Of a stretch of 64,000 bases of DNA, positions 33,130-41,490 are shown piece by piece. The notes beneath the pieces are model-generated. The model was not told where the DNA came from, made no database searches, and saw only the letters and a program-made list of their open reading frames with translations. This DNA is from Chryseobacterium sp. BLS98. Its GTDB lineage: Bacteria > Bacteroidota > Bacteroidia > Flavobacteriales > Weeksellaceae. Numbering within the stretch: the first letter of the stretch is position 1; each line of letters opens with the position of its first letter. The translations under genes were made by a program, and so were the position numbers. The stretch is from assembly GCF_001045445.1 (NCBI RefSeq), contig NZ_LFNF01000004.1, forward strand, positions 186,001 to 250,000, given 5' to 3'.

Positions 33130-35865
33130 ATGGATTTGTTCTATTTAATTCCGGTTTTTGGTGTTGTCGCCTTAGTGTATACTTTCCTGCAGAGTAATTG
33201 GGTAAGTAAGCAGAATGCCGGAAATGAAAAAATGAAAATAATCAGCGGTCATATCGCTGACGGTGCCATGGCTTTTTTAAAGGCCGAGTACAAGATTTTA
33301 ACCTATTTCGTAGTGGTAGTAGCCATATTACTTGCTGTAATGGGATCCACCAACTCCAATTCTCACTGGAGTATCGGGATAGCTTTTGCAGTAGGAGCTG
33401 TATTTTCTGCTCTGGCAGGATTTATAGGAATGAAGATTGCTACAAAAGCGAACGTAAGGACGGCAGAAGCTGCAAAAACTTCACTTTCCAAAGCACTTAA
33501 AGTTTCCTTTGCCGGAGGTTCCGTTATGGGAATGGGAGTTGCCGGATTGGCAGTTCTGGGGCTGGGCTCTCTTTTTCTGATCATTAAACAGATTTTCGCT
33601 CCCGATGCCACAGTAGACTCTCATGAGATGGAAAAAACAATCGAAATTCTTACCGGGTTTTCTCTGGGTGCAGAATCCATTGCCCTTTTTGCAAGAGTAG
33701 GTGGCGGTATTTATACCAAGGCTGCTGACGTAGGTGCTGACCTTGTAGGAAAGGTAGAAGCGGGAATCCCTGAAGATGATCCAAGAAATCCCGCAACTAT
33801 TGCGGATAATGTAGGAGACAATGTAGGGGATGTGGCAGGAATGGGAGCCGATTTATTCGGTTCTTACGTTGCAACCGTACTTGCAACAATGGTTTTAGGT
33901 AGGGAAACAATGTCTGATGATTCATTCGGAGGCTTTGCACCGATCCTTCTTCCAATGCTTATTGCCGGTACAGGGATCATTTTCTCTATGATAGGGACTT
34001 TGTTTGTAAGAATTAATGATAATGAAGGCTCATCTACTTCCAGTGTTCAGAATGCCCTAAATTTAGGGAACTGGGGGAGTATCGTCATCACGGCTATATC
34101 CTCTTACTTCCTGGTCAATTACATACTTCCTGAAAAAATGATGCTCAGAGGACATGAATTCACTAAAATGGGGGTCTTCGGAGCTATAATGGTAGGACTT
34201 GTCGTAGGAACTTTAATGAGTATTATTACAGAATATTATACGGCCATGGGTAAAAGACCAGTCTCCAGTATTGTAAGACAGTCTTCTACAGGTCATGCAA
34301 CAAATATTATCGGAGGCCTAGCAGTAGGGATGGAATCTACCTTGCTTCCGATCATTGTATTGGCAGGAGGTATTTACGGATCTTATTTGTGTGCCGGACT
34401 TTACGGAGTTGCTATCGCAGCAGCCGGAATGATGGCTACTACTGCCATGCAGCTTGCTATTGATGCTTTCGGACCGATTGCAGACAATGCCGGAGGAATT
34501 GCTGAAATGAGTGAACTCCCAAAAGAAGTACGTGAAAAAACAGATATTCTGGATGCCGTAGGAAACACCACGGCAGCTACAGGAAAGGGTTTTGCCATTG
34601 CTTCTGCGGCATTAACGGCGCTGGCTTTATTTGCGGCGTTCGTAGGAATTGCAGGTATTGATGGGATTGATATTTACAGAGCCGATGTTCTGGCAGGATT
34701 ATTTGTAGGGGGAATGATTCCTTTCATATTTTCCTCACTTGCCATTACAGCAGTAGGACAGGCAGCCATGGCGATGGTAGAAGAGGTAAGAAGGCAGTTT
34801 CGCGAAATTCCGGGGATTTTGGAAGGAAAAGCCCAGCCTGAGTACGAAAAATGTGTAGCTATTTCCACGGATGCGTCCATCAGAAAAATGATGCTTCCGG
34901 GAGCGATCGCCATTATTTCACCTTTATTGATCGGGTTTATCTTCGGGCCTGAAGTTCTGGGAGGATTCCTGGCAGGAGCTACTGTAAGTGGTGTTCTGAT
35001 GGGGATGTTCCAGAATAATGCCGGAGGTGCATGGGATAATGCCAAAAAATCATTTGAAAAAGGCGTTGATATCAATGGACAGACCTATTATAAAGGCTCA
35101 GAACCCCATAAGGCTTCCGTAACGGGAGATACGGTAGGAGATCCGTTTAAAGATACTTCAGGACCATCTATGAATATTCTCATCAAGCTGATGTCCATTG
35201 TTTCACTGGTGATTGCTCCAACCCTGGCTGTATTGCATAAGGATAAAATTGAAGCTAACAGAAAAGCTAGACTGGAAAGCTTGACCAAAGCTTACAATGT
35301 AAACTCTTCCACAACCCATACAGATATTCAGGCAATTCCCGGTGCTCCGGCAGAAATTAAGGGACATCTTAATGAAAACGGAGACTTTGTCTATGAAACC
35401 GGAACTATTCAGGAAGTAAAACTGAAAGGAGGAAAAACAATTACATTAGGAGAAGGAAGCAGGCTTTTCCAGCTGTATAATGCTGTAAAACAAAAGGATC
35501 AGACGGTAATAGATCCTAATAACTGGTATACGGTAGAAAATCTTTATTTTGAAACCGGTTCCAGTGATTTGAAGCCAGGCTCTGATGTACAGCTGAATAA
35601 TCTTGCTGAAATTTTAAATGATTATCCGGATCTGAAAATAAAGCTTGGAGGATATACAGATAATACCGGTAATGAAGAAAGCAATATGAAACTGTCAAAC
35701 CTCCGGGCACAGACAGCAAAACTGAAGCTTCTTGAATTAGGAATTTCTTCAGACAGGGTAGAAGCGGAAGGTTACGGTTCCCAACACCCGGTTTGTGAAG
35801 CTAATGATACCGATGAATGTAAAGCAAAAAACAGAAGAATTGATGTAAGGGTTTTAAGCCTCTAA
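33130..35865 (+). CDS. hppA: ion-pumping membrane pyrophosphatase fused to a C-terminal OmpA-like domain
   Basis: A 911-residue inner-membrane enzyme that couples PPi hydrolysis to H+ and/or Na+ transport. Core motifs are [18 protein letters not shown] (191-208), the catalytic DNVGDNVGD (226-234), TEYYT (367-371) and [10 protein letters not shown] (478-487), whose alanine marks the K+-dependent subtype. The last helix ends near 703. A linker follows, then a complete OmpA-like peptidoglycan-binding domain (about 797-911) with [19 protein letters not shown] (840-847) and NRRIDVRV (901-908). Ordinary members end at about 650-760 residues. In known structures the C-terminus faces away from the cytoplasm, so the OmpA domain would lie in the periplasm and could tether the pump to the cell wall. 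Transported ion not assignable by eye. Confidence 0.94.
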   Translation: MDLFYLIPVFGVVALVYTFLQSNWVSKQNAGNEKMKIISGHIADGAMAFLKAEYKILTYFVVVVAILLAVMGSTNSNSHWSIGIAFAVGAVFSALAGFIGMKIATKANVRTAEAAKTSLSKALKVSFAGGSVMGMGVAGLAVLGLGSLFLIIKQIFAPDATVDSHEMEKTIEILTGFSLGAESIALFARVGGGIYTKAADVGADLVGKVEAGIPEDDPRNPATIADNVGDNVGDVAGMGADLFGSYVATVLATMVLGRETMSDDSFGGFAPILLPMLIAGTGIIFSMIGTLFVRINDNEGSSTSSVQNALNLGNWGSIVITAISSYFLVNYILPEKMMLRGHEFTKMGVFGAIMVGLVVGTLMSIITEYYTAMGKRPVSSIVRQSSTGHATNIIGGLAVGMESTLLPIIVLAGGIYGSYLCAGLYGVAIAAAGMMATTAMQLAIDAFGPIADNAGGIAEMSELPKEVREKTDILDAVGNTTAATGKGFAIASAALTALALFAAFVGIAGIDGIDIYRADVLAGLFVGGMIPFIFSSLAITAVGQAAMAMVEEVRRQFREIPGILEGKAQPEYEKCVAISTDASIRKMMLPGAIAIISPLLIGFIFGPEVLGGFLAGATVSGVLMGMFQNNAGGAWDNAKKSFEKGVDINGQTYYKGSEPHKASVTGDTVGDPFKDTSGPSMNILIKLMSIVSLVIAPTLAVLHKDKIEANRKARLESLTKAYNVNSSTTHTDIQAIPGAPAEIKGHLNENGDFVYETGTIQEVKLKGGKTITLGEGSRLFQLYNAVKQKDQTVIDPNNWYTVENLYFETGSSDLKPGSDVQLNNLAEILNDYPDLKIKLGGYTDNTGNEESNMKLSNLRAQTAKLKLLELGISSDRVEAEGYGSQHPVCEANDTDECKAKNRRIDVRVLSL

Positions 35866-35884
35866 GATCAATAAGCAAATATTT

Positions 35885-35912
35885 AAAGCACTGCCGCAAG
35901 CAGTGCTTTTTT
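35885..35912 (+). terminator. Rho-independent terminator
   Basis: Perfect stem AAAGCACTGC (35885-35894) / GCAGTGCTTT (35900-35909) with loop CGCAA and a T tail, 19 bp after the membrane pyrophosphatase gene. Confidence 0.9.
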
Positions 35913-35921
35913 GATATCTAA

Positions 35922-35990
35922 AAATCTGTGAAATCCGTGGGTAAATAAAATTTTATTTTTTCTTTTATATCCCGCAGATCTCACAGATTT
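35922..35990. repeat. imperfect inverted repeat
   Basis: Arms AAATCTGTGAAATCCGTGGG (35922-35941) and CCCGCAGATCTCACAGATTT (35971-35990) pair at 17 of 20 positions around an AT-rich 29-base centre, in the gap between the convergent pyrophosphatase and aminotransferase genes. It resembles dispersed CACAGATTT-type repeats of Bacteroidetes. Confidence 0.6.
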
Positions 35991-36054
35991 ACACAGAACT
36001 TCATACAAAGATGATAATTCTTGTAATACCGAGTTGCAGAGATGTAATATTTCT

Positions 36055-37194
36055 CTAAAGATTTTTCTGAAGATGCTCCAAAGCCTGAATAATCACCTCA
36101 TCTTTCTTAGCAAAACTGAACCGTATATAATCCGAATTCTGCCGTGAATTGTAGAATGCAGAAAGAGGCAGGCAGGCTGTTTTTTTCTCTATGGTAAGCC
36201 ATTTGGAAAACTCTACATCAGTCATGGTTTTAGATACATTTCTGAAATTGACAACCTGGAAAACACTTCCTTCAGATTTTTTTGCTGCCTGAAGCGGAGT
36301 ATAGGCAATCATTTCATTGAATATATCTCTTTTGCGTTGCATGATATGCATATTTTCATAAGGATCGAATACTTCCAGATATCTGGCAATAGCATATTGC
36401 GCAGGGGCATTCGCACTGTAGGAAATATACTGCTGATGGCATCTGAATTTTGAGGTAAGGAATTCTGAGGCCAGTAGATAGCTGACTTTCCAGCCGGAAG
36501 TATGAAACATTTTCCCAAAAGAAAAAATACAGAAAGTCCTTTTTTTCAGCTCAGGATGGAGAAAAGAACTGTAATGCTCAAGTCCGTCATAGCAGTAGGT
36601 ATCATAAATTTCTTCTGATACCAGGTAAATTTCCTGGTGCTTAATCAGGTTGTATAGCTGATCCCAGTCGCTTTGTTTCCAGATGGTTCCCGAAGGATTT
36701 TGTGGGGAATTAACGATAATGGCTTTTGTTTTTTCAGAAATACAATTTTGAAGCCTTTCCCAGTTTAAGGTAAAATCATTGTCAAGATCATAATATACAG
36801 GAATGCCGCCGTTGAGTACTACGGAAGGACCGTAAGTATAATATGAAGGTTGAATAATAATAACTTCATCTCCCTGATTTAAAATAGATTTAAGGGCGGT
36901 ATGTAAAGCAAAAGTTGCACATGGGATAACAGTTACCTCGTTTTCCTTAAGTTTGAGGCTGTTTTTACGGGAGGCATTATAGGTAATGATATTGTTGATA
37001 AGCAACGGACTTCCGGCAAGTGGCTCATAATGATGGGTGTTGCAATCTATAGCTTCCCTTAGAAAGGATTTCAGCCGTTCATCAATATCAAAATCGGGAA
37101 GTCCCAGTGACAGATCAAAACTCTTGTGTTTTGCTGCAAGTTCAGACATTTCCGTGAAAAAGGAATAATGTGTAAATCCGTAAATTTTTTCCAT
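36055..37194 (-). CDS. PLP-dependent aminotransferase, class I/II (methionine/kynurenine aminotransferase-like)
   Basis: A 379-residue fold-type I aminotransferase. The PLP Schiff-base lysine is K228 in FSFGKMFHTSGWKVSYL, with N166 of SPQNPSGT and the SEEIYD segment (193-198) contacting the cofactor. The opening LSLGLPDFDIDE and HYEPLAGSPLL fit the YbdL/kynurenine aminotransferase group, which transaminate methionine, glutamine or aromatic amino acids. Substrate is inferred only from this resemblance. Transcribed alone, divergent from the M28 peptidase gene. Confidence 0.87.
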   Translation of the reverse strand: MEKIYGFTHYSFFTEMSELAAKHKSFDLSLGLPDFDIDERLKSFLREAIDCNTHHYEPLAGSPLLINNIITYNASRKNSLKLKENEVTVIPCATFALHTALKSILNQGDEVIIIQPSYYTYGPSVVLNGGIPVYYDLDNDFTLNWERLQNCISEKTKAIIVNSPQNPSGTIWKQSDWDQLYNLIKHQEIYLVSEEIYDTYCYDGLEHYSSFLHPELKKRTFCIFSFGKMFHTSGWKVSYLLASEFLTSKFRCHQQYISYSANAPAQYAIARYLEVFDPYENMHIMQRKRDIFNEMIAYTPLQAAKKSEGSVFQVVNFRNVSKTMTDVEFSKWLTIEKKTACLPLSAFYNSRQNSDYIRFSFAKKDEVIIQALEHLQKNL

Positions 37195-37282
37195 CTATAT
37201 TGCATTTATATCAAATATAAGAAAAATACACATTCATTGAAGATTAAATAAAATTTGTTATTTTTAAGCAAATTATTATCAT

Positions 37283-38326
37283 ATGAAAAAAATTCTTATC
37301 CCGTTGATCAGCCTGGCTATGGCAGTCAGTTGCGGAACAACGAAAACTCCTGAAGGAGCCAAGGCACAATCTCCCACCGTTGCAAAAGGAGATAAAGCAT
37401 TTCTGTCTGCATATAAGACCATTAAAGCTGATGAGCTAAAGAAAAACTTATATGTAATTGCTTCTGATGAAATGGGTGGAAGAGATACTGGAAGCCCCGG
37501 CCAGAAAAAAGCGGGTGAGTATATGATTAATTTTTATAAAAACCTGGGAATTGCTCCTCCAAAGGCTTTAGGATCCTATTACCAGAAGGTTCCTTCCGAA
37601 TTTATGAAGAAAAGGGGCGGCGGCAATCTTCCGGACTCTGAAAATATCCTGGCTTTTATTGAAGGAAGTGAAAAGCCTGAAGAAATTGTAGTAATTTCTG
37701 GACACTACGACCATGTTGGTACTAGAAATGGAGTCGTTTACAACGGAGCCGATGATGACGGAAGCGGAACTGTAGCCGTTATGCAGATTGCAAAAGCTTT
37801 TCAGGAAGCTAAAAAGGCTGGAAACGGCCCTAAAAGATCAATCCTGTTTCTTCATGTAACAGGCGAGGAGCATGGTCTGTTTGGATCCGATTACTATACC
37901 AGCAATCCTGTATTTCCACTCGCCAATACCGTAGTTGACCTCAATATTGATATGATCGGCCGAGACGATGCAGAGAACAGAGGAAAACAATACGTTTATG
38001 TAATTGGTTCGGAAATGCTGAGTTCAGAGCTTAAAGTAATCAATGAAGCAGCCAATAAAAAGACCAATAACCTTGAGCTGAATTATAAATATGATGATCC
38101 GGCAGATACAGAAAGGTTGTATTACCGTTCAGATCATTATAATTTTGCTAAAAATAATATTCCGGTAGCATTTTTCTTCGACGGGATTCATGAAGATTAT
38201 CACAAGCCTACTGATGATCCTGAGAAAATTGATTATCCATTGCTGGAAAAAAGAGCCCAGCTGGTTTTCGCTACCGCATGGGAAATTGCAAACAGACCGG
38301 AAAGGATTGTTGTAGATAAAAAATAA
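37283..38326 (+). CDS. M28 family zinc peptidase, lipoprotein
   Basis: A 347-residue exported metallopeptidase. The signal ends in AVSC, a good lipobox with C17, so the mature protein is probably membrane-anchored in the periplasm or outer membrane. The M28 co-catalytic zinc centre is visible as H141 (SGHYDH), the Asp run in GADDDGSG (156-163), E195-E196 in TGEEHG, D223 in NIDMIG and a late histidine in FFDGIHEDYHKPTDD. The family contains aminopeptidases that release N-terminal residues. No operon partner is evident. Confidence 0.9.
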   Translation: MKKILIPLISLAMAVSCGTTKTPEGAKAQSPTVAKGDKAFLSAYKTIKADELKKNLYVIASDEMGGRDTGSPGQKKAGEYMINFYKNLGIAPPKALGSYYQKVPSEFMKKRGGGNLPDSENILAFIEGSEKPEEIVVISGHYDHVGTRNGVVYNGADDDGSGTVAVMQIAKAFQEAKKAGNGPKRSILFLHVTGEEHGLFGSDYYTSNPVFPLANTVVDLNIDMIGRDDAENRGKQYVYVIGSEMLSSELKVINEAANKKTNNLELNYKYDDPADTERLYYRSDHYNFAKNNIPVAFFFDGIHEDYHKPTDDPEKIDYPLLEKRAQLVFATAWEIANRPERIVVDKK

Positions 38327-38446
38327 GTTTTGTTGGATCATTGCAAAAGGGATATATACTGGAGGTGATATAAATTTTCAGAATCAGAACTTTGCAGTGA
38401 TCCAACATTTTTTTGAATTTAAAATTGATTGCTAGCCAGTATTAAA

Positions 38447-38896
38447 ATGGATATACTCATACGTGAAGCCAGACCGGAAGATATTCCACAGATCCAGATC
38501 GTTAGAAATGCTGTTAAAGAAAACATCCTTTCTGATCCGTCATTGGTTTCCGATGCAGATTGTGAAGAATTCCTGTTTGAAAGAGGAAAAGGCTGGGTTA
38601 GTGAAGCAGAGTCACGAATTGTCGGTTTTTCTATTGCAGACCTCAGGGAAAATAATATCTGGGCTTTGTTTGTACATCCTGATTTTGAGGATATCGGCAT
38701 CGGACGAAAGCTTCATGATATCATGCTCAACTGGTATTTCGGGCAGACTAAAGAAAAGATGTGGCTGGGAACCTCTCCCGATACAAGAGCTGAAATATTC
38801 TACAGAAAATCAGGTTGGAAAGAAACAGGAACGCATGGAAAGGGAGAAATCAAATTTGAAATGACTTATAACAACTGGAAAAGCAGAAAATCATGA
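38447..38896 (+). CDS. GNAT family N-acetyltransferase
   Basis: A 149-residue acetyltransferase with the GNAT order of elements: IREARPEDIPQIQIVRNAV at the start, IVGFSIADLRENNIWALFV (strands 3-4), motif A EDIGIGRKLHDIML and the closing AEIFYRKSGWKETG. Substrate unknown. The ATG at 38447 is preferred to a TTG 18 bp upstream because it begins at the first strand. The stop overlaps the ATG of the next gene by four bases (ATGA). Confidence 0.85.
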   Translation: MDILIREARPEDIPQIQIVRNAVKENILSDPSLVSDADCEEFLFERGKGWVSEAESRIVGFSIADLRENNIWALFVHPDFEDIGIGRKLHDIMLNWYFGQTKEKMWLGTSPDTRAEIFYRKSGWKETGTHGKGEIKFEMTYNNWKSRKS

Positions 38897-39255
38897 TACA
38901 GGAAGTAAAATCTATCAGGCCCTTCATAGGAGCCAAAAATTTCGAAATAAGCCGGAGCTTCTACAGAGACCTTGGGTTTGAAGAAGTAATTCTTGAGCCT
39001 AAAATGTCCTTGTTTAAAAGACAGGAAACAGCTTTTTATCTTCAGGATTATTATGCTAAAGATTGGGTAGACAATACTATGATCTTTATGGAAGTGATTA
39101 ATACAGATGACTTTTGGAAGGAACTTCAGACCCTGAATCTTACTGAAAAGTATAAAGGCGTAAAGCTTACTCCGGTCAGGACAATGGATTGGGGAAAAGA
39201 ATGCTTCGTACACGATCCATCCGGGATTTTGTGGCATTTTGGCGAATTTTTTTAA
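38893..39255 (+). CDS. VOC/glyoxalase-bleomycin resistance superfamily protein
   Basis: A 120-residue single VOC domain with two beta-alpha-beta-beta-beta halves: IRPFIGAKNFEISRSFYRDL (8-27) opens the first and FVHDPSGILWHFGEFF closes the second. The metal-binding residues of true glyoxalases are not clearly all present. Function unknown; many such small proteins bind drugs or small metabolites. It overlaps the preceding GNAT gene by four bases and lies 14 bp before the endonuclease V-like gene, so the three form an operon. Confidence 0.82.
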   Translation: MIQEVKSIRPFIGAKNFEISRSFYRDLGFEEVILEPKMSLFKRQETAFYLQDYYAKDWVDNTMIFMEVINTDDFWKELQTLNLTEKYKGVKLTPVRTMDWGKECFVHDPSGILWHFGEFF

Positions 39256-39269
39256 TGACATAAAAAAAT

Positions 39270-39770
39270 ATGATTTACGCTTTTGATACTTATTACTATG
39301 ATGATCATGCCAATACCGTATGTATTGCGTTTGAAGACTGGACTTCGGAAATTGAATCCGGAATCTTCACTGAAAAAACCCTCATCAGTTCCGGGTATGA
39401 AAGTGGTGCTTTTTATAAAAGGGAATTGCCCTGCATTTTGAGTCTGCTGAAAAAAATTGACTTAAAAGAAGGGGATATTATTATTGTTGATGGTTACGTA
39501 ACTCTTGATAATGATGGCAAAATAGGGCTTGGAGGCTATCTTTATAAAGGTCTGGACCATAAATATGCTATTATCGGGATTGCAAAAAATGAGTTTGCAT
39601 CACCGGATTCCCAAAGAAGAAATGTCCTGAGAGGGGAAAGCAAAACCCCTTTATTCCTCACTGCAAAAGGAGCAGATGTAGATGATATTCTTCCAAAAGT
39701 AAAGAGAATGCACGGAGCTTACAGAATACCAACACTTTTGAAAAAGCTGGATCAGCTTTCAAGAGCATAA
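39270..39770 (+). CDS. endonuclease V-like protein, short form
   Basis: A 166-residue protein whose layout matches endonuclease V (Nfi), which nicks DNA or RNA next to deaminated (inosine) bases. D6 in YAFDTYY, E52 in FYKRELPCIL and D74 in IIVDGYVTLD align with the three metal-binding acids; AIIGIAKNEF, PLFLTAKGAD and AYRIPTLLKKLDQL correspond to later conserved blocks. It is clearly shorter than classic Nfi (about 220 residues) and lacks the PYIPG wedge, having ESGAFYKRE instead, so activity on inosine is uncertain. Last gene of the GNAT-VOC-endonuclease operon. Confidence 0.65.
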   Translation: MIYAFDTYYYDDHANTVCIAFEDWTSEIESGIFTEKTLISSGYESGAFYKRELPCILSLLKKIDLKEGDIIIVDGYVTLDNDGKIGLGGYLYKGLDHKYAIIGIAKNEFASPDSQRRNVLRGESKTPLFLTAKGADVDDILPKVKRMHGAYRIPTLLKKLDQLSRA

Positions 39771-39915
39771 ATTTGTTGTAAAAGTATGTCAGCAATTTCT
39801 ATATTGATCTTAATATTTCTAAGCTTTAATTAATTTATTTTACTCGTTTTTAGTCAATTTATCGAAAGCTGATAAATATCATTCGTTTGTTATTTTTATT
39901 AATTCTAAATAAATA

Positions 39916-39923
39916 TAAATTTG
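39916..39923 (+). promoter_or_regulatory. -7 promoter element for the GEVED protein gene
   Basis: TAAATTTG matches TAnnTTTG exactly, 22 bp before the ATG at 39946. A TTTG lies at 39886-39889, 26 bp upstream, slightly farther than ideal. Confidence 0.5.
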
Positions 39924-39945
39924 TCTCAACAAAATATAGGAATTA

Positions 39946-41244
39946 ATGAAGAAACTATCTACTCTTTCTGCGGTGGTATTTTATATGATGATGAACGGGC
40001 AGTATTGTACACCGGCATTTCAGTATGGCGCGGACAGCAATATGATTACCAATGTCAGCTTTGGAACCATCAATAATACATCAACATCACAATCGGCCAA
40101 TGTGCAGGTATATGAAGATTTTACTTCAATGTCAGCAGATATTCAGGCAGGGAACAATTATCAGATCTCTGTAAAAGGGCCTTCCAGCACTTTCCCGAGT
40201 GATGTGATGGTATTCATTGATTTTAATAAAAACGGAAGCTTTGATGATGCAGGAGAAAGCTTTTATATTGGGAGACTTGAAGCAGCGAATCCCTTCAATG
40301 CCTTAACAGTAACCGGTACGGTTTCAGTTCCCGCTCATGCAGCAACAGGTAGTACAAGAATGAGAGTGCTGAAAAATACAAACACAGCTGCTTATTCCAA
40401 TCCCAATGCACCCAATTCTATTCTTACAGCATGTGATACCAGCCTTAGGGCAGGACAGGCAGAAGATTATACCGTTAATATTACAGGAAATACAATTGTT
40501 TTCCCAGCCCCGTATTGTGGAACTGAAAATGTCTCTACCCTTACCGTTAGCGAAATTACCAAAGTAGAATTTGCCGGGATTACAAATGAAAGCTCTGTAA
40601 ACAGTACTTCCGATGCGCTGGAGAACTTTACCGGTACGGTTTTCAATGTGAATAGAGGAAATTCTTATCCCATAACGATAACAGGAGAAACACAGGGGCA
40701 AACTACTGTTTCGGTTTATGCATACATCGATCTTAATCATAATAATACATTTGATGCCCACGAGATATTCAACCTTGGCTACCTGGATAATTCCGATCCT
40801 ATTCCGGGTAAAGAATCGGGGGTGACGACCGGAACCATTACAATTCCGGCCGATGCTGTGCTGGACGAGACCCGTTTCAGAATTGTCAAAGCTTATGAAT
40901 CAAGTTCATGGATGGGAACCCTCGAAAATCTGCCCTGCCCTGCAGGATGGTTCATAGGACAGGTTGAAGATTATACACTGAATGTACTGGCGTCCAATCT
41001 GGCTACATCAGAAGCTGTAAAAAAATCGTCAGCAATAATTTACCCGAATCCTACATCAGGAACTGTTATATTAAAAACTGAAGAGAAGTTTGAAAAATAT
41101 GAAGTTTACAACTTATCAGCACAAAAAATCCTGGAAGGAACCTCAGGCATAGTCAATATGGATCGTCTGGCAACCGGAACCTACCTGATCAGGATATATA
41201 CCGGTGATAAAAAAATTATTACTGAGAAAATCATCAAAAAATAA
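39946..41244 (+). CDS. secreted GEVED-domain protein with type IX secretion sorting domain
   Basis: A 432-residue extracellular protein. A signal peptide (to about residue 19) is followed by two similar beta-sandwich GEVED units (about 25-175 and 190-345). Each has an aspartate-rich loop, FIDFNKNGSFDDAGE (86-100) and YIDLNHNNTFDAHE (about 258-271), and a closing QAEDYTVN or QVEDYTLN. The last 75 residues form a type A sorting domain (IIYPNPTSGTVILKT ... GTYLIRIYTGDKKIITEKI), which directs passage through the Bacteroidetes-specific type IX secretion system. The Asp/Asn loops probably bind calcium. Function beyond the surface or secreted location is unknown. Confidence 0.88.
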   Translation: MKKLSTLSAVVFYMMMNGQYCTPAFQYGADSNMITNVSFGTINNTSTSQSANVQVYEDFTSMSADIQAGNNYQISVKGPSSTFPSDVMVFIDFNKNGSFDDAGESFYIGRLEAANPFNALTVTGTVSVPAHAATGSTRMRVLKNTNTAAYSNPNAPNSILTACDTSLRAGQAEDYTVNITGNTIVFPAPYCGTENVSTLTVSEITKVEFAGITNESSVNSTSDALENFTGTVFNVNRGNSYPITITGETQGQTTVSVYAYIDLNHNNTFDAHEIFNLGYLDNSDPIPGKESGVTTGTITIPADAVLDETRFRIVKAYESSSWMGTLENLPCPAGWFIGQVEDYTLNVLASNLATSEAVKKSSAIIYPNPTSGTVILKTEEKFEKYEVYNLSAQKILEGTSGIVNMDRLATGTYLIRIYTGDKKIITEKIIKK

Positions 41245-41288
41245 ACACTTTATCTAATCATATCCATATCAATTTTTGTTTTTTTAAG

Positions 41289-41317
41289 CCGGCAGATTTA
41301 TCTGTCGGTTTTCTTTT
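41289..41317 (+). terminator. Rho-independent terminator
   Basis: Stem CCGGCAGAT (41289-41297) / ATCTGTCGG (41300-41308) with one G-U pair followed by TTTTCTTTT, 44 bp after the GEVED gene. Confidence 0.8.
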
Positions 41318-41490
41318 ATGAAAAATAAAGAAAGCTTATAAAAATAACAGTTTAAAAACAGAAAGATATACCTGCTGCTTAATCAAATCAATCGCAGATA
41401 ATCAAAATTAAACTTTGCGTTAAAATAGCCTTATAAAAATTTTTGCAAAGAAGATTATCCCAACAGTTTAATATCTACCTCTAAAAATTT

